Assembly (NCBI GenBank): GCA_029204225.1
Contig: CM055106.1
Span: forward strand, 48,623,337-48,687,336
Reading direction: 5' to 3'
Length of the DNA stretch: 64,000 nucleotides
From: Diphasiastrum complanatum
Lineage: Eukaryota; Streptophyta; Lycopodiopsida; Lycopodiales; Lycopodiaceae
This document shows positions 45,517-56,661 of this stretch, in pieces. The notes beneath the pieces are model-generated. The model made no database searches. It saw nothing but the letters and a program-made list of their open reading frames with translations, and had not been told where the DNA came from. Position 1 is the stretch's first letter; each line of letters starts with the position of its first letter. Made by a program: the position numbers and the translations under genes.

Positions 45517-45521
45517 ATAAG
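45517..45521. repeat. Target-site duplication ATAAG, left copy
   Basis: ATAAG at 45517-45521 and again at 50907-50911, directly outside the TG...CA LTR ends. Confidence 0.88.
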
Positions 45522-46363
45522 TGTTGTAAAGCTGACTCAGGTGCACCTAGTGTGCCCTGTAAGACTCTAAGGGGTGCTCCCTAAGGTCCCAGAGCAAGTT
45601 AGAACGTCAAGGACTAAGCCTCCGACCTGTGGTGAGCCAGTCAAGTAGTCACAAGTCATGAGCTAGCTCTGGAGCTCGAGTCATGGCCTAGTCAGAAAGC
45701 AAGTTGATTCTGCCGCCGGGATGGCTCCTGGGACCCATGTCCGGGAGCCAGACTGATTCTGCCAGGCTTGCCAGGCTTAATCAGCAAAATAAAAACCAAG
45801 TCCCAAAAAGTGTGCTTTACCATAAAGCACTATGTTTCAGAACAGAGGGGGGTGCGCCGAATCACAACAGAACTATAGGGGGAGTCCGGCAGACAGAAAC
45901 TTGGGCAGCTCAACCAGCGCCAGGAATCCAGTCGCCAGGTCTCAGCTCCCTCTACCAGCACGAGCCAGGCACAATGCCCAGCACGTGTTGGTGGCCCCGA
46001 GACCGGTCAGTCTATGTATGAATGTAACCTCTTCCAAATCTAATAAAGTTGATCCTTGGGGATCATTACCATTTCGATTTCGCCTCTGGGACTGGTCCAA
46101 GTGGAAGGACCCTTAATTTTTTTGCGTCGCCGGCGCCTAAGGGTCCCTGTCATCGACATGGGGCTCGCCGCTATGCCAATTGGTCAGTTTGGCGACCACT
46201 ATGCCTTGGGTTTCATGTGTGGCTTGTCTTTGCCTTTGGTTACTTTTTGGGAACAAATTCTGAGTTGGCTTTTACGTAAGTGCATGATGGATGAATGTTA
46301 GACTTAAGCGCGTGTTGGAGAAACCGCTCAAGTCCCAGCGCCCTTTGAGGTGCCGGCGCAACA
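45522..46363 (+). repeat. 5' LTR of defective Gypsy element (842 bp)
   Basis: TGTTGTAAAGCTGACTCAGG...CGGCGCAACA. It repeats at 49993-50906, where the copy is 72 bp longer owing to indels. Start and end resemble the LARD LTR at 3187-4424. Confidence 0.9.
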
Positions 46364-46365
46364 TG

Positions 46366-46379
46366 TGGTATCAGAGTCG
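46366..46379 (+). other. Primer-binding site of defective Gypsy element
   Basis: TGGTATCAGAGTCG two bases after the LTR end; one base differs from the commoner TGGTATCAGAGC. Confidence 0.88.
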
Positions 46380-47074
46380 ACTAGCCAGTCAGCTACGCAA
46401 GTCTCACATGGATGGCCACGTTTTGGGATTTGTCAGGACAACTGTTGCGCAAGGTGCTGTCCACAGTGTAAGCACGGGTGCGTCCACGGTCGGGGTGGTC
46501 GACAGAACGGGGGACTTGATGAGTCAAAGTGTTGCCCTCGAGGTGTAAGCACGGTCAGTTCTCGCGGCTCGGGCCTGGCGCTATCTGCACGTAGGACGGA
46601 TGAGGCAAAGTGCTACCTAGGTAGCTGAAAGCATGGTCTGTACCTTGTGGAGTGCGGGGCGACATATTCGAACTGTATGGGTTAACCATTGATACAGAGA
46701 TGCTGCTCAAATTCGGGTGTAAAGCACGGGTTAGCTGTCGGTGCGGGATAGCTGCCGATCGTTTAGCTATAAGGGCTATCGACCAAAAAGTGGTGGGGCG
46801 TGACTGAGGCAATGTGCTGCTTAATGGTGAAAGCACGGATGGCTGGGTGGATGTTTTTCCATGGGCTAATTCTGTGATAGATTTGTGTGGGCGCGGCTAG
46901 GCAAAGGTCCTACATCCGGTCTCAAAGGGAATGTGACTTGAGAGAGATCCTCTATTTAGCTTTGGTTGGTATGTTCGTTTGTGGTGTGCTTGCCTAGACC
47001 TAAATTATCCCTGACTACTTGTTTTGATCCAAGTAATCTGATATAGTTGGAAGTTGTGAGAGGAGCTTACATTT
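46380..47074 (+). mobile_element. Leader of defective Gypsy element; gag missing
   Basis: About 0.7 kb, with the first 550 bp homologous to the reverse complement of 2600-3170. Protease sequence begins directly after it, so the gag gene has been deleted. Confidence 0.75.
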
Positions 47075-48177
47075 ATGAGTGGACGACACACAAGTATGGA
47101 AAGGAACTTCCATGGGGCAACCCCCAAGACTAGTTCAAGATTGTTATTCTTATCAGGAAAGATCGCGGGGAGGAAGTCAGATTTCATGATCGACTCCGGA
47201 GCTTCACATAACTATATCTCAAGGAGCATAGTGGAACAATTCAGCTTGCCGACCAGGAATGTTACATCTACTCTCAAGGTAGAAACAGCGAAGGGAGCAC
47301 TAGATGCAGACAAGCGACATTGAACATCCCGGTGCAGATTGGAAGATGGAAGGCTAAACTTAGCTTTGTGATTTTAGAGATGGATGCCTTCGATGTGATT
47401 TTAGACCTCCCTTGGTTAAATGAATACTGTATCGCAGTTTTGGGTAGGAGCTCAAACTTGGTCCTCTTGGATTACAAGGGACAAATCTACGTGACAAAAG
47501 CCCTGCCCGGAGGAAATGCTAAGGATACCGATATTGACCAAAATCTGGTTGCAGCATTAGCGATGAAAAGAATGGCGAAAGGGAAAAGGTCAAAGTGCTT
47601 TCTTTGCATCTGCCGAGAAGTCCCAGAAGGGAAAAGCGTGCGACAAGAAAACTTGCGAAAAGAAGTGGCAGATCTGCTAGAATAATTTAGCGATGTGTTT
47701 CCGGAGGAACTCCCAGCTAAGCTACCTCCTCGAAGACCAGTGGACCATAAAATTGAGTTGGTACCAGGAACGGAGCCAACTTCACGAGCACTCTATAGAA
47801 TGTCACAAGAAAAGTTGGCGGAACTGAAATGACAACTTGGTGAATTGATAGACGAAGGTTTTATTAGACCTAGCGCTTCATCTTTTGGAGCCCCAATGTT
47901 GTTTGTGGAAAAGGCGGACAAAACTGTTCGAATGTGTGTGGATTATCGCATGCTTAACAAGAGTACCATCAAGAACAAGTACCCCATGCCTAGAATTGAT
48001 GACCTATTTGACCAACTCAAACATGCCAAATAGTTTAGCCGAATAGATCTCAGATCTGGATATCATCAAATTCAAATAGCTAAAGGTGATGAGCACAAAA
48101 CGGCGTTTCGAACGTGGTACGGGAGTCACGAGTTCCTAGTGATGCCATTCGGTCTAACAAACGCACCAGCCACTCAT
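47075..48177 (+). pseudogene. Gypsy protease and N-terminal half of RT, broken
   Basis: Protease signature FMIDSGASHNYIS in one frame, then after a frameshift near 47310 FDVILDLPWLNEY, a stop at 47683, and RT motifs [30 protein letters not shown] and [11 protein letters not shown] in the other, with further stops near 47830 and 48030. The sequence then jumps to the end of RNase H, so the RT catalytic Asp-Asp motif is deleted. Confidence 0.88.
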
Positions 48178-48179
48178 CC

Positions 48180-49031
48180 CAAGGTATGCTCACGCCAAAG
48201 CAGATGCGATGGCAAAACTTTCTCTCAATATTCAATATAGACATTCTACATATGGCGGGAAAGAATAATGTGGTAGCAAATGCACTTAGTAGACAGGAGC
48301 ACTTGATAGCGACGGTTTCAACCCAGGCGACCGGTCTACTCCAAGAAATCAAAGAGAACTATGGTGTAGATGCATTGGCTAAGAAACTAATGATCGAATT
48401 CCAGCTGGGAAAGCCTTGTAAACATTTCACTTGGAAAGACCAAATGGTTGTTTATAAACAACGCAGAGTACATGTTCCAGACAACATCAACTTGAAGAAG
48501 AAAATCTTGAGGGAGCATCATGACGTACTAGCCGCCGGACATCCACGAGCGAATCGCATGTATGAACTCCTCAAGAGAGGCTTCTATTGGCCAGATATGT
48601 GGGCAGACGTTGAATCCTATGTGCAAACATGTCCTACATGTCAACAAGTGAAGGTGGAACCGCTAGCCCCAGCAGAACTACTCCAGCCATTACCAGTACC
48701 AGCATACCCTTGGGACTCAGTGAGCATGGATTTTATTGTTCAACTACCACGTTGCCAGGGTTTCGACTCAATTTATGTGGTGGTTGACCGTTTTTCAAAA
48801 CAAGCTCACCTTGTACCAACTAAAAGTTCAGTGACAGCTGAAAAAGTGGCGAGGTTATTTTTCAAATGTGTCTTCAAATACCATGGCCTACCTAGAACGA
48901 TTATTTCTGACCGAGACACCAAGTTCGTCGGAAAGTTTTGGACTTGCTTATTTCACCTCGTGGGAACTGGACTGAATTTCAGCACTGCATATCACCCTCA
49001 AGTAGATTGGCAAACGGAACAAGTCAATTGA
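48180..49031 (+). pseudogene. Gypsy RNase H end and integrase
   Basis: Opens with [20 protein letters not shown] and NALSRQEHL (RNase H tail), then the integrase zinc finger (GHPRANRMYELL, CPTCQQ), DFIVQLPRC with the first Asp, ISDRDTKFVGKFW with the second, and VDWQTEQVN with the Glu, then a stop. The core catalytic residues appear intact, but the HPQTDGQTE motif reads HPQVDWQTE. Missing gag and RT make the element non-autonomous. Confidence 0.9.
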
Positions 49032-49841
49032 TAGATTGAACAATATTTATGAAATTATGTCGCTTGGGACCAATCCGATTGGTTCAACTACTTGGATATT
49101 CTCGAGTTTGCACATAGCAACCAAGTGAACAGATCTACTGGATGGGCACCCTTCGAGATAAGCAATAGTCGGCTACCGATTGTTCCAAGCTCTTTTCTTA
49201 CAGGTGTGCAAGAAACCCCAGTACCCATTGTGGAGAAATTCATCAATGAGTGGCACACAAAGCTGACAGAGGTGAAGTCATTTTTAGAGCAGTCCCAAAG
49301 AAGTATGGCAGCTGACGTGAACCCACATCGACGAGAACTGGAATTTGAGGAAGGTGATCAACTGTGGCTGAACACAAAGAACATTGCGTTACCAAAAGGT
49401 TTCTCTCATGAGTTCGTTCGACCTTATGCGGGACCATATCATGTCACCAAGAAGATCAACCCTGTGGCTTACCGATTGGCGCTGCCATCCAGCTTGGATA
49501 TACACAATGTGTTTCATATCTCATTACTCGAACGGTACAAACCAGATGAGCGATTTGATCGTCAACATGAACTTCGTCACCCACCAACGACACTTGATGA
49601 TACAAAGAGGTAGCTTGTACCAAAACAAATATTAACACATAGAAAGCGAACTGGCATGCAACGTGAATATCTATTGAAGTGGCTACAGGCTCCACTCATT
49701 GAGGCTTCTTGGGAGTACGAACACAAACTTAAGGAGGGAGCCCTTGAAGTACTTGTAGATTATCTGCAGAAGAATCAACGCAATAGCCGTTTTTCCAGAT
49801 CGGCACACAAAGCACTACTTGGCGGCATGCCTCCTGCATAA
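49032..49841 (+). pseudogene. Gypsy integrase C-terminus and chromodomain-like end
   Basis: Same frame, broken by stops at 49029 and 49611. It contains DILEFAHSNQVNRSTGWAPF, a GPY/F-like PYAGPYHVTKKINPVAYRLAL, HNVFHISLLERYKP, then REYLLKWLQAP and ASWEYEHKL, a chromodomain-like module. It ends at a stop 150 bp before the 3' LTR. Confidence 0.85.
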
Positions 49842-49992
49842 ACACTCATGGCCAATTCTGAAGTTCAAGGAACTTCCAGGTATCTTTCTTAAGTTTTTCA
49901 ATAAATCACTTGCAGCTTTACACAGGTTTTACGTAAGTGAACTTTATCTACACTTTTCTTGTGCTACTGCCAATGTATCTTTTTAATTCAAA

Positions 49993-50906
49993 AGTTGTCA
50001 AGGCCAGGTGCACCTAGTGTGCCCTGCAAGACTCTAAGGGGTGACGCTCCCTAAGGTCCCAGAGCAAGTTAGAACGTCAAGGACTGAGCCTCCGACCTGT
50101 GGTGAGCCAGTCAAGTAGTCACAAGTCATGAGCTAGCTCTGGAGCTCGAGTCATGGCCTAGTCAGGAAGCAAGTTGATTCTGCCACCGGGACGGCTCCCG
50201 GGACCCATGTCCGGGAGCCAAACTGATTTTGCCAGGCTTGCCAGGCTTAATCAACAAAATAAAAACTAAGTCCCAAAAAGCGTGCTTTACCAGAAAGCAC
50301 TATGTTTCAGAACAGAGGGGGTGCGCCGAATCACAGCAGAACTATAGGGGGAGTCCGGCAGACAGAAACTTGGGTAGCTCAACCAGCACCAGGAATCCAG
50401 TCGCCAGGTCTCAGCTCCCTCTACCAGCACGAGCCAGACACAATGCTCAGCATGTGTTGGTGGCCCCGAGACCGGTCAGTCTATGTATGAATGTAACCTC
50501 TTCCAAATCTAATAAAGTTGATCCTTGGGGATGATTACCATTTCGGTTTTGCCTCCGAAACTGGTCCAAGTGGAAGGACCCTTACTACAACCTTTTTGCG
50601 TTGCCGGCGTCTAAGGGTCCCTGTCATCGACATGGGGCTCGCCGCTATGCCAATTGGTCAGTTTGGCGACCACTATGCCTTGGGTTTCATGTGTGGCTTG
50701 TCTTTGCCTTTGGTTACCTTTTGGGAACGGATTCTGAGTTGGCTTTCGGGTTGGTTGGGATTCCAGTTTTCTTAAGTCTGAATGGTTAAGCTTGTTACGT
50801 TTCTGAGTTGGCTTTTACGTAAGAGCATGATGGATGAATGTTAGACTTAAGCGTGTGTTGCGAAAACCGCTCAATTCCCAGCGCCCTTTGAGGCATCGGC
50901 GCAACA
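49993..50906 (+). repeat. 3' LTR of defective Gypsy element (914 bp)
   Basis: Begins AGTTGTCAAGG (first base changed from T) and ends CGGCGCAACA. It is followed by ATAAG, matching the left duplication. No convincing polypurine tract precedes it. Confidence 0.88.
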
Positions 50907-50911
50907 ATAAG

Positions 50912-52500
50912 TCGGCCTAATCTTGGTTTGAATACTAAGATCTGTGGTAGGCTGATTGGTTGAAGAAATTTTGTTAGTAAGAGTTAGATGGCTGGAAAAC
51001 TTGTGATGTGGAATTATTTACTTTAGAAATTTCCCAGATATGTTATTTACTCATGAGAAATAGAGTTTTTTGTAGCTGAGTTGCAAGATTCTCAATGAGT
51101 TATGTGAGTAACATATGCAGATCATGGATATCTGCCAGATTATAGCCTATGTTTATGTATAGGAACATAGTTGGATATGTTGGTATGTACATCCTAACCT
51201 TGTGGATCTACTATGTGTTTCCTATGTATTGAGTTTATATCGTATACTTAAACTAGTCAATGTGCATAGACATATGAACAGGTAATGTGCGGAACATTTA
51301 CTTGCAGGTTAATGTCTCTTTTGGTGGAAATGGTATTCCTTAACTTATTGCTGGTTTAGAAGAGGATCTAAATGTGGTGTTATACTAGTATTATTGAGAT
51401 CTGCACCTAGACATTTAAGATTTTCGAATCATTTGCAATGGCTTGAGTAATTGGATTACTCCTGTATAGAAGTTAATTGGCTAAATAAGTAGTGTGAAGA
51501 GAATTCACCAGGAACTATTTATTTTGATCTACATTGCTTATAAGACACATGATTTGTGAGTCATCAGGATTCAACTTTGAGAGTTGTGTGCATAGAATAT
51601 AGAAGATTCTTGATATAGAATATTTCTTGAATGAGGAATATATTCCAAGTTATTGACTATATCCCAATGATCTCATACTGGATGATAGAGTTTAACTAAT
51701 ATCAAGGATTTTTACTGAATTTAGTTGTCTCCTCAATCGCCTTGCTAACATCATATCCTTGGGAAGTAGAGTAACTCTCTTCCCATGGACATCATACAGA
51801 AATTTTCCTCAAAAAGATTTGTCAAATACATCTCCGCAACTTCTTGTATTGTCGAAGCGGCCTCACTCGTAATCCTTAGCCCAACATGGTGATTTTCTTG
51901 ATGGTCCGAACCATTGGGGGTCTCGATATGAGAAATTCAATGGATTTATGGTCTTTATGAATCTCTTGATACTAGTTGGGGATACGGCTCTTTCTTTGAC
52001 AACGTTGTCTCTCTGTCATGTGGCAAAAAACATTTATGTGCACCTGACAACCAGTTTGACATTGTTCAAGTAATGAATTTTCTTTTCCACGATCCTCCCA
52101 ACATTGTTGCATGGTAGTACAGCCAGAGGAAGTTGATCTTTCACTTGCTCAGATGCCATTGGCTTATCAGGATCGAATGTCAATGCCGACAAACAACCAT
52201 CCCATCTACATGAGGTGATGTGAGACAGGCCAGGACTTTTGCCAACAATGTTGATTGCCTGATCATCGGATCTGGCGAGGACTGGTACTCTTGCACATAA
52301 GCCTACAATGCTCTTTGGAAATCAATGACAATTGTCCATGATCTGAAAAGTGTCTTGCAATGTGACAGAAGTTGTCTGTTCATATCCCTTAATAATTCTT
52401 GGGTGGCCAACTTCTTATAATCATAAAATATTTTCTAGAATCCTTCCAAGGTTAATTTGTAATTGTTTTATCTGGTTGACCATATAATTAATCTCACTTT
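50912..52500. other. About 1.6 kb without recognised genes
   Basis: The left part should continue the sequence interrupted at 45521. From about 51700 it may be downstream sequence of the minus-strand gag fragment at 52560-53350, but no protease or RT motif is readable. Confidence 0.4.
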
Positions 52501-52559
52501 GTGGTACCGGCTTGCTTGCTATTGGTATATGAAGAAGATTATCCCTTTTGGCAGCCACA

Positions 52560-53350
52560 ATATCAAACTCGTGTAGAATGCATTCCTTCTCCAACTAGGC
52601 CATGGTCGAGTTGCCCTTGGAGCAAAGAAATCTGCTTCTTGGCCTCTACAATAGCAATTGTCAACTTGGTCATGGGCCTTCAGCAACGCATCCTGTAATT
52701 TGCCTACGTAACCGTGTAGGGGGTCATCATGTTGTTGAACAACTTTTAATTATTCCGTCAACTTTACTTCATGCTGCTTTGCTACTTGGAGCTCTTGATT
52801 CAACTGGATTAGCTTCTGATTTATGAGTGTATTTTTGCTTCCAAGATCTAAAACACGCTTCTCCAAAGAAGTTTTTCCCTCTATCATCTTCTAGGCGTCT
52901 CAAACTCTTTGTCCTTTTTCCCATCTTCATAATATAGGGCCACCTACAAAGCCTTGTGGAGGCTTGGAGCCTACTCCTTCCATACGAAAGGCATAAGGCT
53001 TTTACGCAAGCTCTCCACAAAGTGAAACACCGATAAAATCATCGGCACCTCCTAAAGTATATGCATCAGTACATCCTTGTATTTGTCCACATACTCTTGT
53101 ACGGATGCATTGCGTTGCTTGAGACTGGTCCATGCTTGCATTGCCTTGCTTTTCTTGTCCAAAGGCACCCAATTCTCCGTAAACATATGTTTGAACTCTT
53201 CCCAAGTTGTAGGCACATAAATTATCCTTCTCAATTTTGCGCCACCAGCGTTGTGCAATCTCTTGTAGTCGATATATGGCCTTCACAATCTTCTAATCAT
53301 CATCCTCAATGCCACACATATGAAAAGCCTTTTCTCACTTTTGTATCCAA
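52560..53350 (-). pseudogene. Gypsy gag fragment with coiled coil
   Basis: On the minus strand, a retrotransposon gag domain: TWEEFKHMFTENWVPL, SLKQRNASVQEYVDKYKD, then frameshifts, LHKALWVALYYEDGKK and a heptad-rich helical segment (LIQLNQELQVAKQHEVKL). It lies downstream of a minus-strand PBS at 54007, as expected for gag. No pol follows. Confidence 0.75.
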
Positions 53351-54006
53351 TTTTCCACCACATCTATATTTCGCATAACAAATGCTCCAATGTATTTCGA
53401 CGGTTTCAAATCTTTAATCGTGATAAATTCTCTTGACTTGTATTCAGTTGGTCAAGGATTTGCTGTAAAATTACTTCCATGGCATCGACATTGGCTGCCA
53501 CTTCCTCAACCCTTGTCAATCTTGCACTTGTACTCTCTTGTGGATCCATATTTACAGTGTTACAAACCTGTCCACTTGCTTAGAGGTCAAAAATTTTAGC
53601 AAACAAGGGTTTCTGACCCTTGAAACCCTCTCCAACGAATCACACTAGATCCATTCCTGGTAGTAAAACATACTGCACACACTTTTCGACTTTCAAAACC
53701 CTTGCCCACTTAGACACAGGCTGTTTTTACGATTTTGAAGGAATTTTAGAGTTGAAATCAATGCTTTGAGCCTCCAACCTGTCAGCACTAGGCTACAGCC
53801 AACTTTCCAAGATTTTCAAACATGTTTGTGCTCGTTTTTCGACTTAAAAATTGTCGATTTTCTTGTTGTCCCTCAACACTAGACTTGTACTAGTTTTTGG
53901 CTTTTGAATTCACCAAAATTTATTGCCTTTCTGATGCCTCTGATTAGCAATGGTCCTGCTACACTGTTGCTGAAATTTTTACACCTCTCTCCTGAACATA
54001 AGCCTT

Positions 54007-54018
54007 GCTCTGATACCA
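54007..54018 (-). other. Primer-binding site of a minus-strand LTR element
   Basis: GCTCTGATACCA on the plus strand, two bases from an LTR end in ...GTCTGACA on the minus strand. Confidence 0.85.
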
Positions 54019-54020
54019 AA

Positions 54021-55709
54021 TGTCAGACTCCAAATCTGAAACTTCACTTAAAATCTAGCTTATCCCTTGTGCAGCAATCTGAAATCTTGACCCCTATAAA
54101 TTTTCCTGCATGTATAAACATATAGGAGCATGAAACATGGTGGAGCCTGTAAATTTGAATGTGTCTATTCTCCTGCTAGAATGCGATGAGCCATAGAAGG
54201 AAAAGAATCTCGTGAAAACTTTTTCCTTGGTTTTTCTTCTTAGAAATGACCTACCATTGTATGGTCCAAGTCTATTGTGACTAGTCCATTTGGATGCAAG
54301 TAAGTTGTAGAGGAGATGGTTAATCTCTCAAAATTAATCTCTACATTTTATGCACCCTCATTGTGGTGGTAATTGTATATTAATTTGGTATTTTTGGATT
54401 ATTATGATGACATGGTGCTATACATCTGACTACCTTAAATATACACGACAATAGGCTTTGTGACTTCAAGTGGCGCAATTTGTGGTGAGTTGTTATAAAC
54501 TTATTGTCTTTTCTTTTATGTGAAGAGTTCAACTCCAATTCATTGCACAAATGAGATGTACAAAAGAAAAAGTTATGTAGCAACTTTGTTACCATTGACG
54601 ATGATGCTTATGTGGAGGCTTTTTTTTTTTTTTTGATTTTCCTATGATTTTGTTAAATCAATAGATATGTGGGAATTTTCAATATCATAATTGGATTTGT
54701 GACTTGGTATCAAAGCCTTGATTGCCAAGAAAATAATAGTTTCAAAGCAAAATATGGGATTTTTATTAGTTTTTGTTTGTTGATGCACATGTGCAATATG
54801 CACACTAATGGCATTTTTAAGGTCAAATACCTATGATAGCTAGTGGATCATTATAGGCATGGTGACGTGAAGACTAAGATCAAGTGATATTTAAGAATAA
54901 TTGGTACAATGACTTGGCACACATATTGCAACAATAACAATGTATTTATGTGTGCAATATCAACATTGCAAAGTTGTTGCCATTATCTAGTGTTCTTGGT
55001 CCATCAACTAACGTCTTACATACTTCTCACAATGCAACATACTTGTTCACAACAATATTCGTTCTGGATGCACTACCCAAAGCTCAATATCATACTTAAT
55101 GAACTTCACGGTTGCTTCATAATTCTTCTATGTCACAACTTTTAGCTCAGCAAAGATACTTCTGCAATAGATACACATTTGCATAATGCCCTAGACATGT
55201 ACACTCTTTCAGACTGATGATATTCGTTTCAATACACATTGTATTGTCGTGTCACTTGTATAGTTTTTGTTTCTCTAGGTTGAGTCTTTTGCAGACAGAT
55301 AATCTGTAGATTGATTTAATTTATGACTGATAGTGTGTGCTGATTGTATGGCTCTTTACTTGATCCATTTTACACATATTCGCAATTAAAAGAATTTATC
55401 TGTGTCTATAGAATTGATTGTTTTGATCCTCATGACTTCGAAGCTTGGATCAAGTAGAGCTACCATCGAATTATCAAAAATAGCTCAAATTCAATAGATG
55501 TAGCTCATGCACTGAGGAGTCTTCTCATCTAACTCCCAACTTAGAGCATCTATATGATATCAGAACATACAATATTAGAACATTTGTTGTTTTGATATAG
55601 AGTAGGCACTCAGTAAATTGTCTAGAGGTCATACAATCTACAGTCTGGATAAACCTCCTTCAAATTTCCACGTGGATTTTCAATCAAAGTTTGGTCTAAA
55701 TGTAGAAAA
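54021..55709. other. LTR of the minus-strand element (right end open) and unassigned DNA
   Basis: An LTR must begin at 54021 because of the PBS, but no second copy is visible to fix its length. Beyond it the sequence is A+T-rich without motifs. 55396-55520 is similar to 60685-60800. ATGATATCAGAACAT at about 55555 looks like a decayed PBS for the Copia gag that follows. Confidence 0.45.
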
Positions 55710-56262
55710 CTCGATGGATCAAATTACCATATGTGGAAATTCAAGATGAAGTTTGTGCTAATGGCCAAAGAACTTTGAAAAATAGTCACGGATGTTGAAC
55801 TAATTCCCAATGTCGATGAGCAATCCTTTTCTAAATGAAAGCTTAGAGAAAGTAAGTCTTTTGCCTTAATCACCTTTAACATTTCAAACACACAAATTGG
55901 CCATATTAGACAAGCCCAATCTTCAAAAGAAGCTTGGGACATTTTGAGCACTCTCTACAAAGTGAGGGACGTTACTTCAAAACTACATTTGAGGAAGAAA
56001 TTCTTCTCACTCAAAATGTTAGAAGGTGATTCCATTCATAATTAGATCAATCAATATAAGACTCTATTTGAGCAGATGGCAGCAATACATTCAGTCATCG
56101 AAAATTTGAACGTTGTCATGACCTTATTGTCTAGCCTATCATCCTCATATGAAAATTGGGTGATGGTCATTTTGACCCACTAAAAACTTTCTTTGTCTAG
56201 AGTCATAACCATGTTGTTGCAAGAGAAAATATAAAGGAATGGTGCATCCTCGTCCTCCATCG
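55710..56262 (+). pseudogene. Copia gag fragment
   Basis: Reads LDGSNYHMWKFKMKFVLMAKEL, ITFNISNTQIGHIRQAQSSKEAWDILSTLY and LHLRKKFFSLKMLEGDS with several stops: a UBN2-type Copia gag, closely similar to the minus-strand gag at 33308-33574. It ends where an LTR begins at 56278. Confidence 0.82.
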
Positions 56263-56277
56263 AAGACTCATAAGCTC

Positions 56278-56661
56278 TATGAGAGATTTCAACAAGTTTA
56301 GTCATATTTTGGTAAATTGTCAATATAAGGCCAAAACTCATTTTAGACTTAGAGATAAACTTTTTGAAGTTATATTAGTTTAAAATACATTCAATAAACA
56401 CTTTTTGAAAGTGTGGAAAAGTTGGTAGTCGAGATTCAAATTTGAACTTTGGGTACATTGAATCTAGACCCAAAAATAGTAGGGTTTACATTTTGGAAGG
56501 AAAGCCAAGTGCCAAATGGACCTGTTATAAAAGGATGTAACTCATGGAGAGACACATATTCTCTCTTCTCTCTCTCATTTCATCATTATACATTGTTCTC
56601 TTTGGGTTCTACTACTCATTGGTGCACTCTCATGATGTTATCTTGCAATCTTGTGTGTAGA
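56278..56661 (+). repeat. 5' LTR (partial) of a degenerate Copia element
   Basis: Repeated at 58942-59345 with few differences. TATAAAAG at 56526-56533 is a likely core promoter, followed by a CT-rich stretch. The match stops after GTAGAATGC, where internal sequence begins without a PBS, so the LTR end and leader were deleted. Confidence 0.82.

Noticed and set aside
45704-46628. Overlapping frames of 76-105 codons repeated near 50229-50789
   Set aside because: They are inside the two LTR copies and the leader of the Gypsy element, so their repetition is explained by the LTRs and not by a gene family.
54909-55145. 78-codon frame rich in Cys and hydrophobic residues
   Set aside because: No start context, no domain, and A+T-rich surroundings; chance frame.
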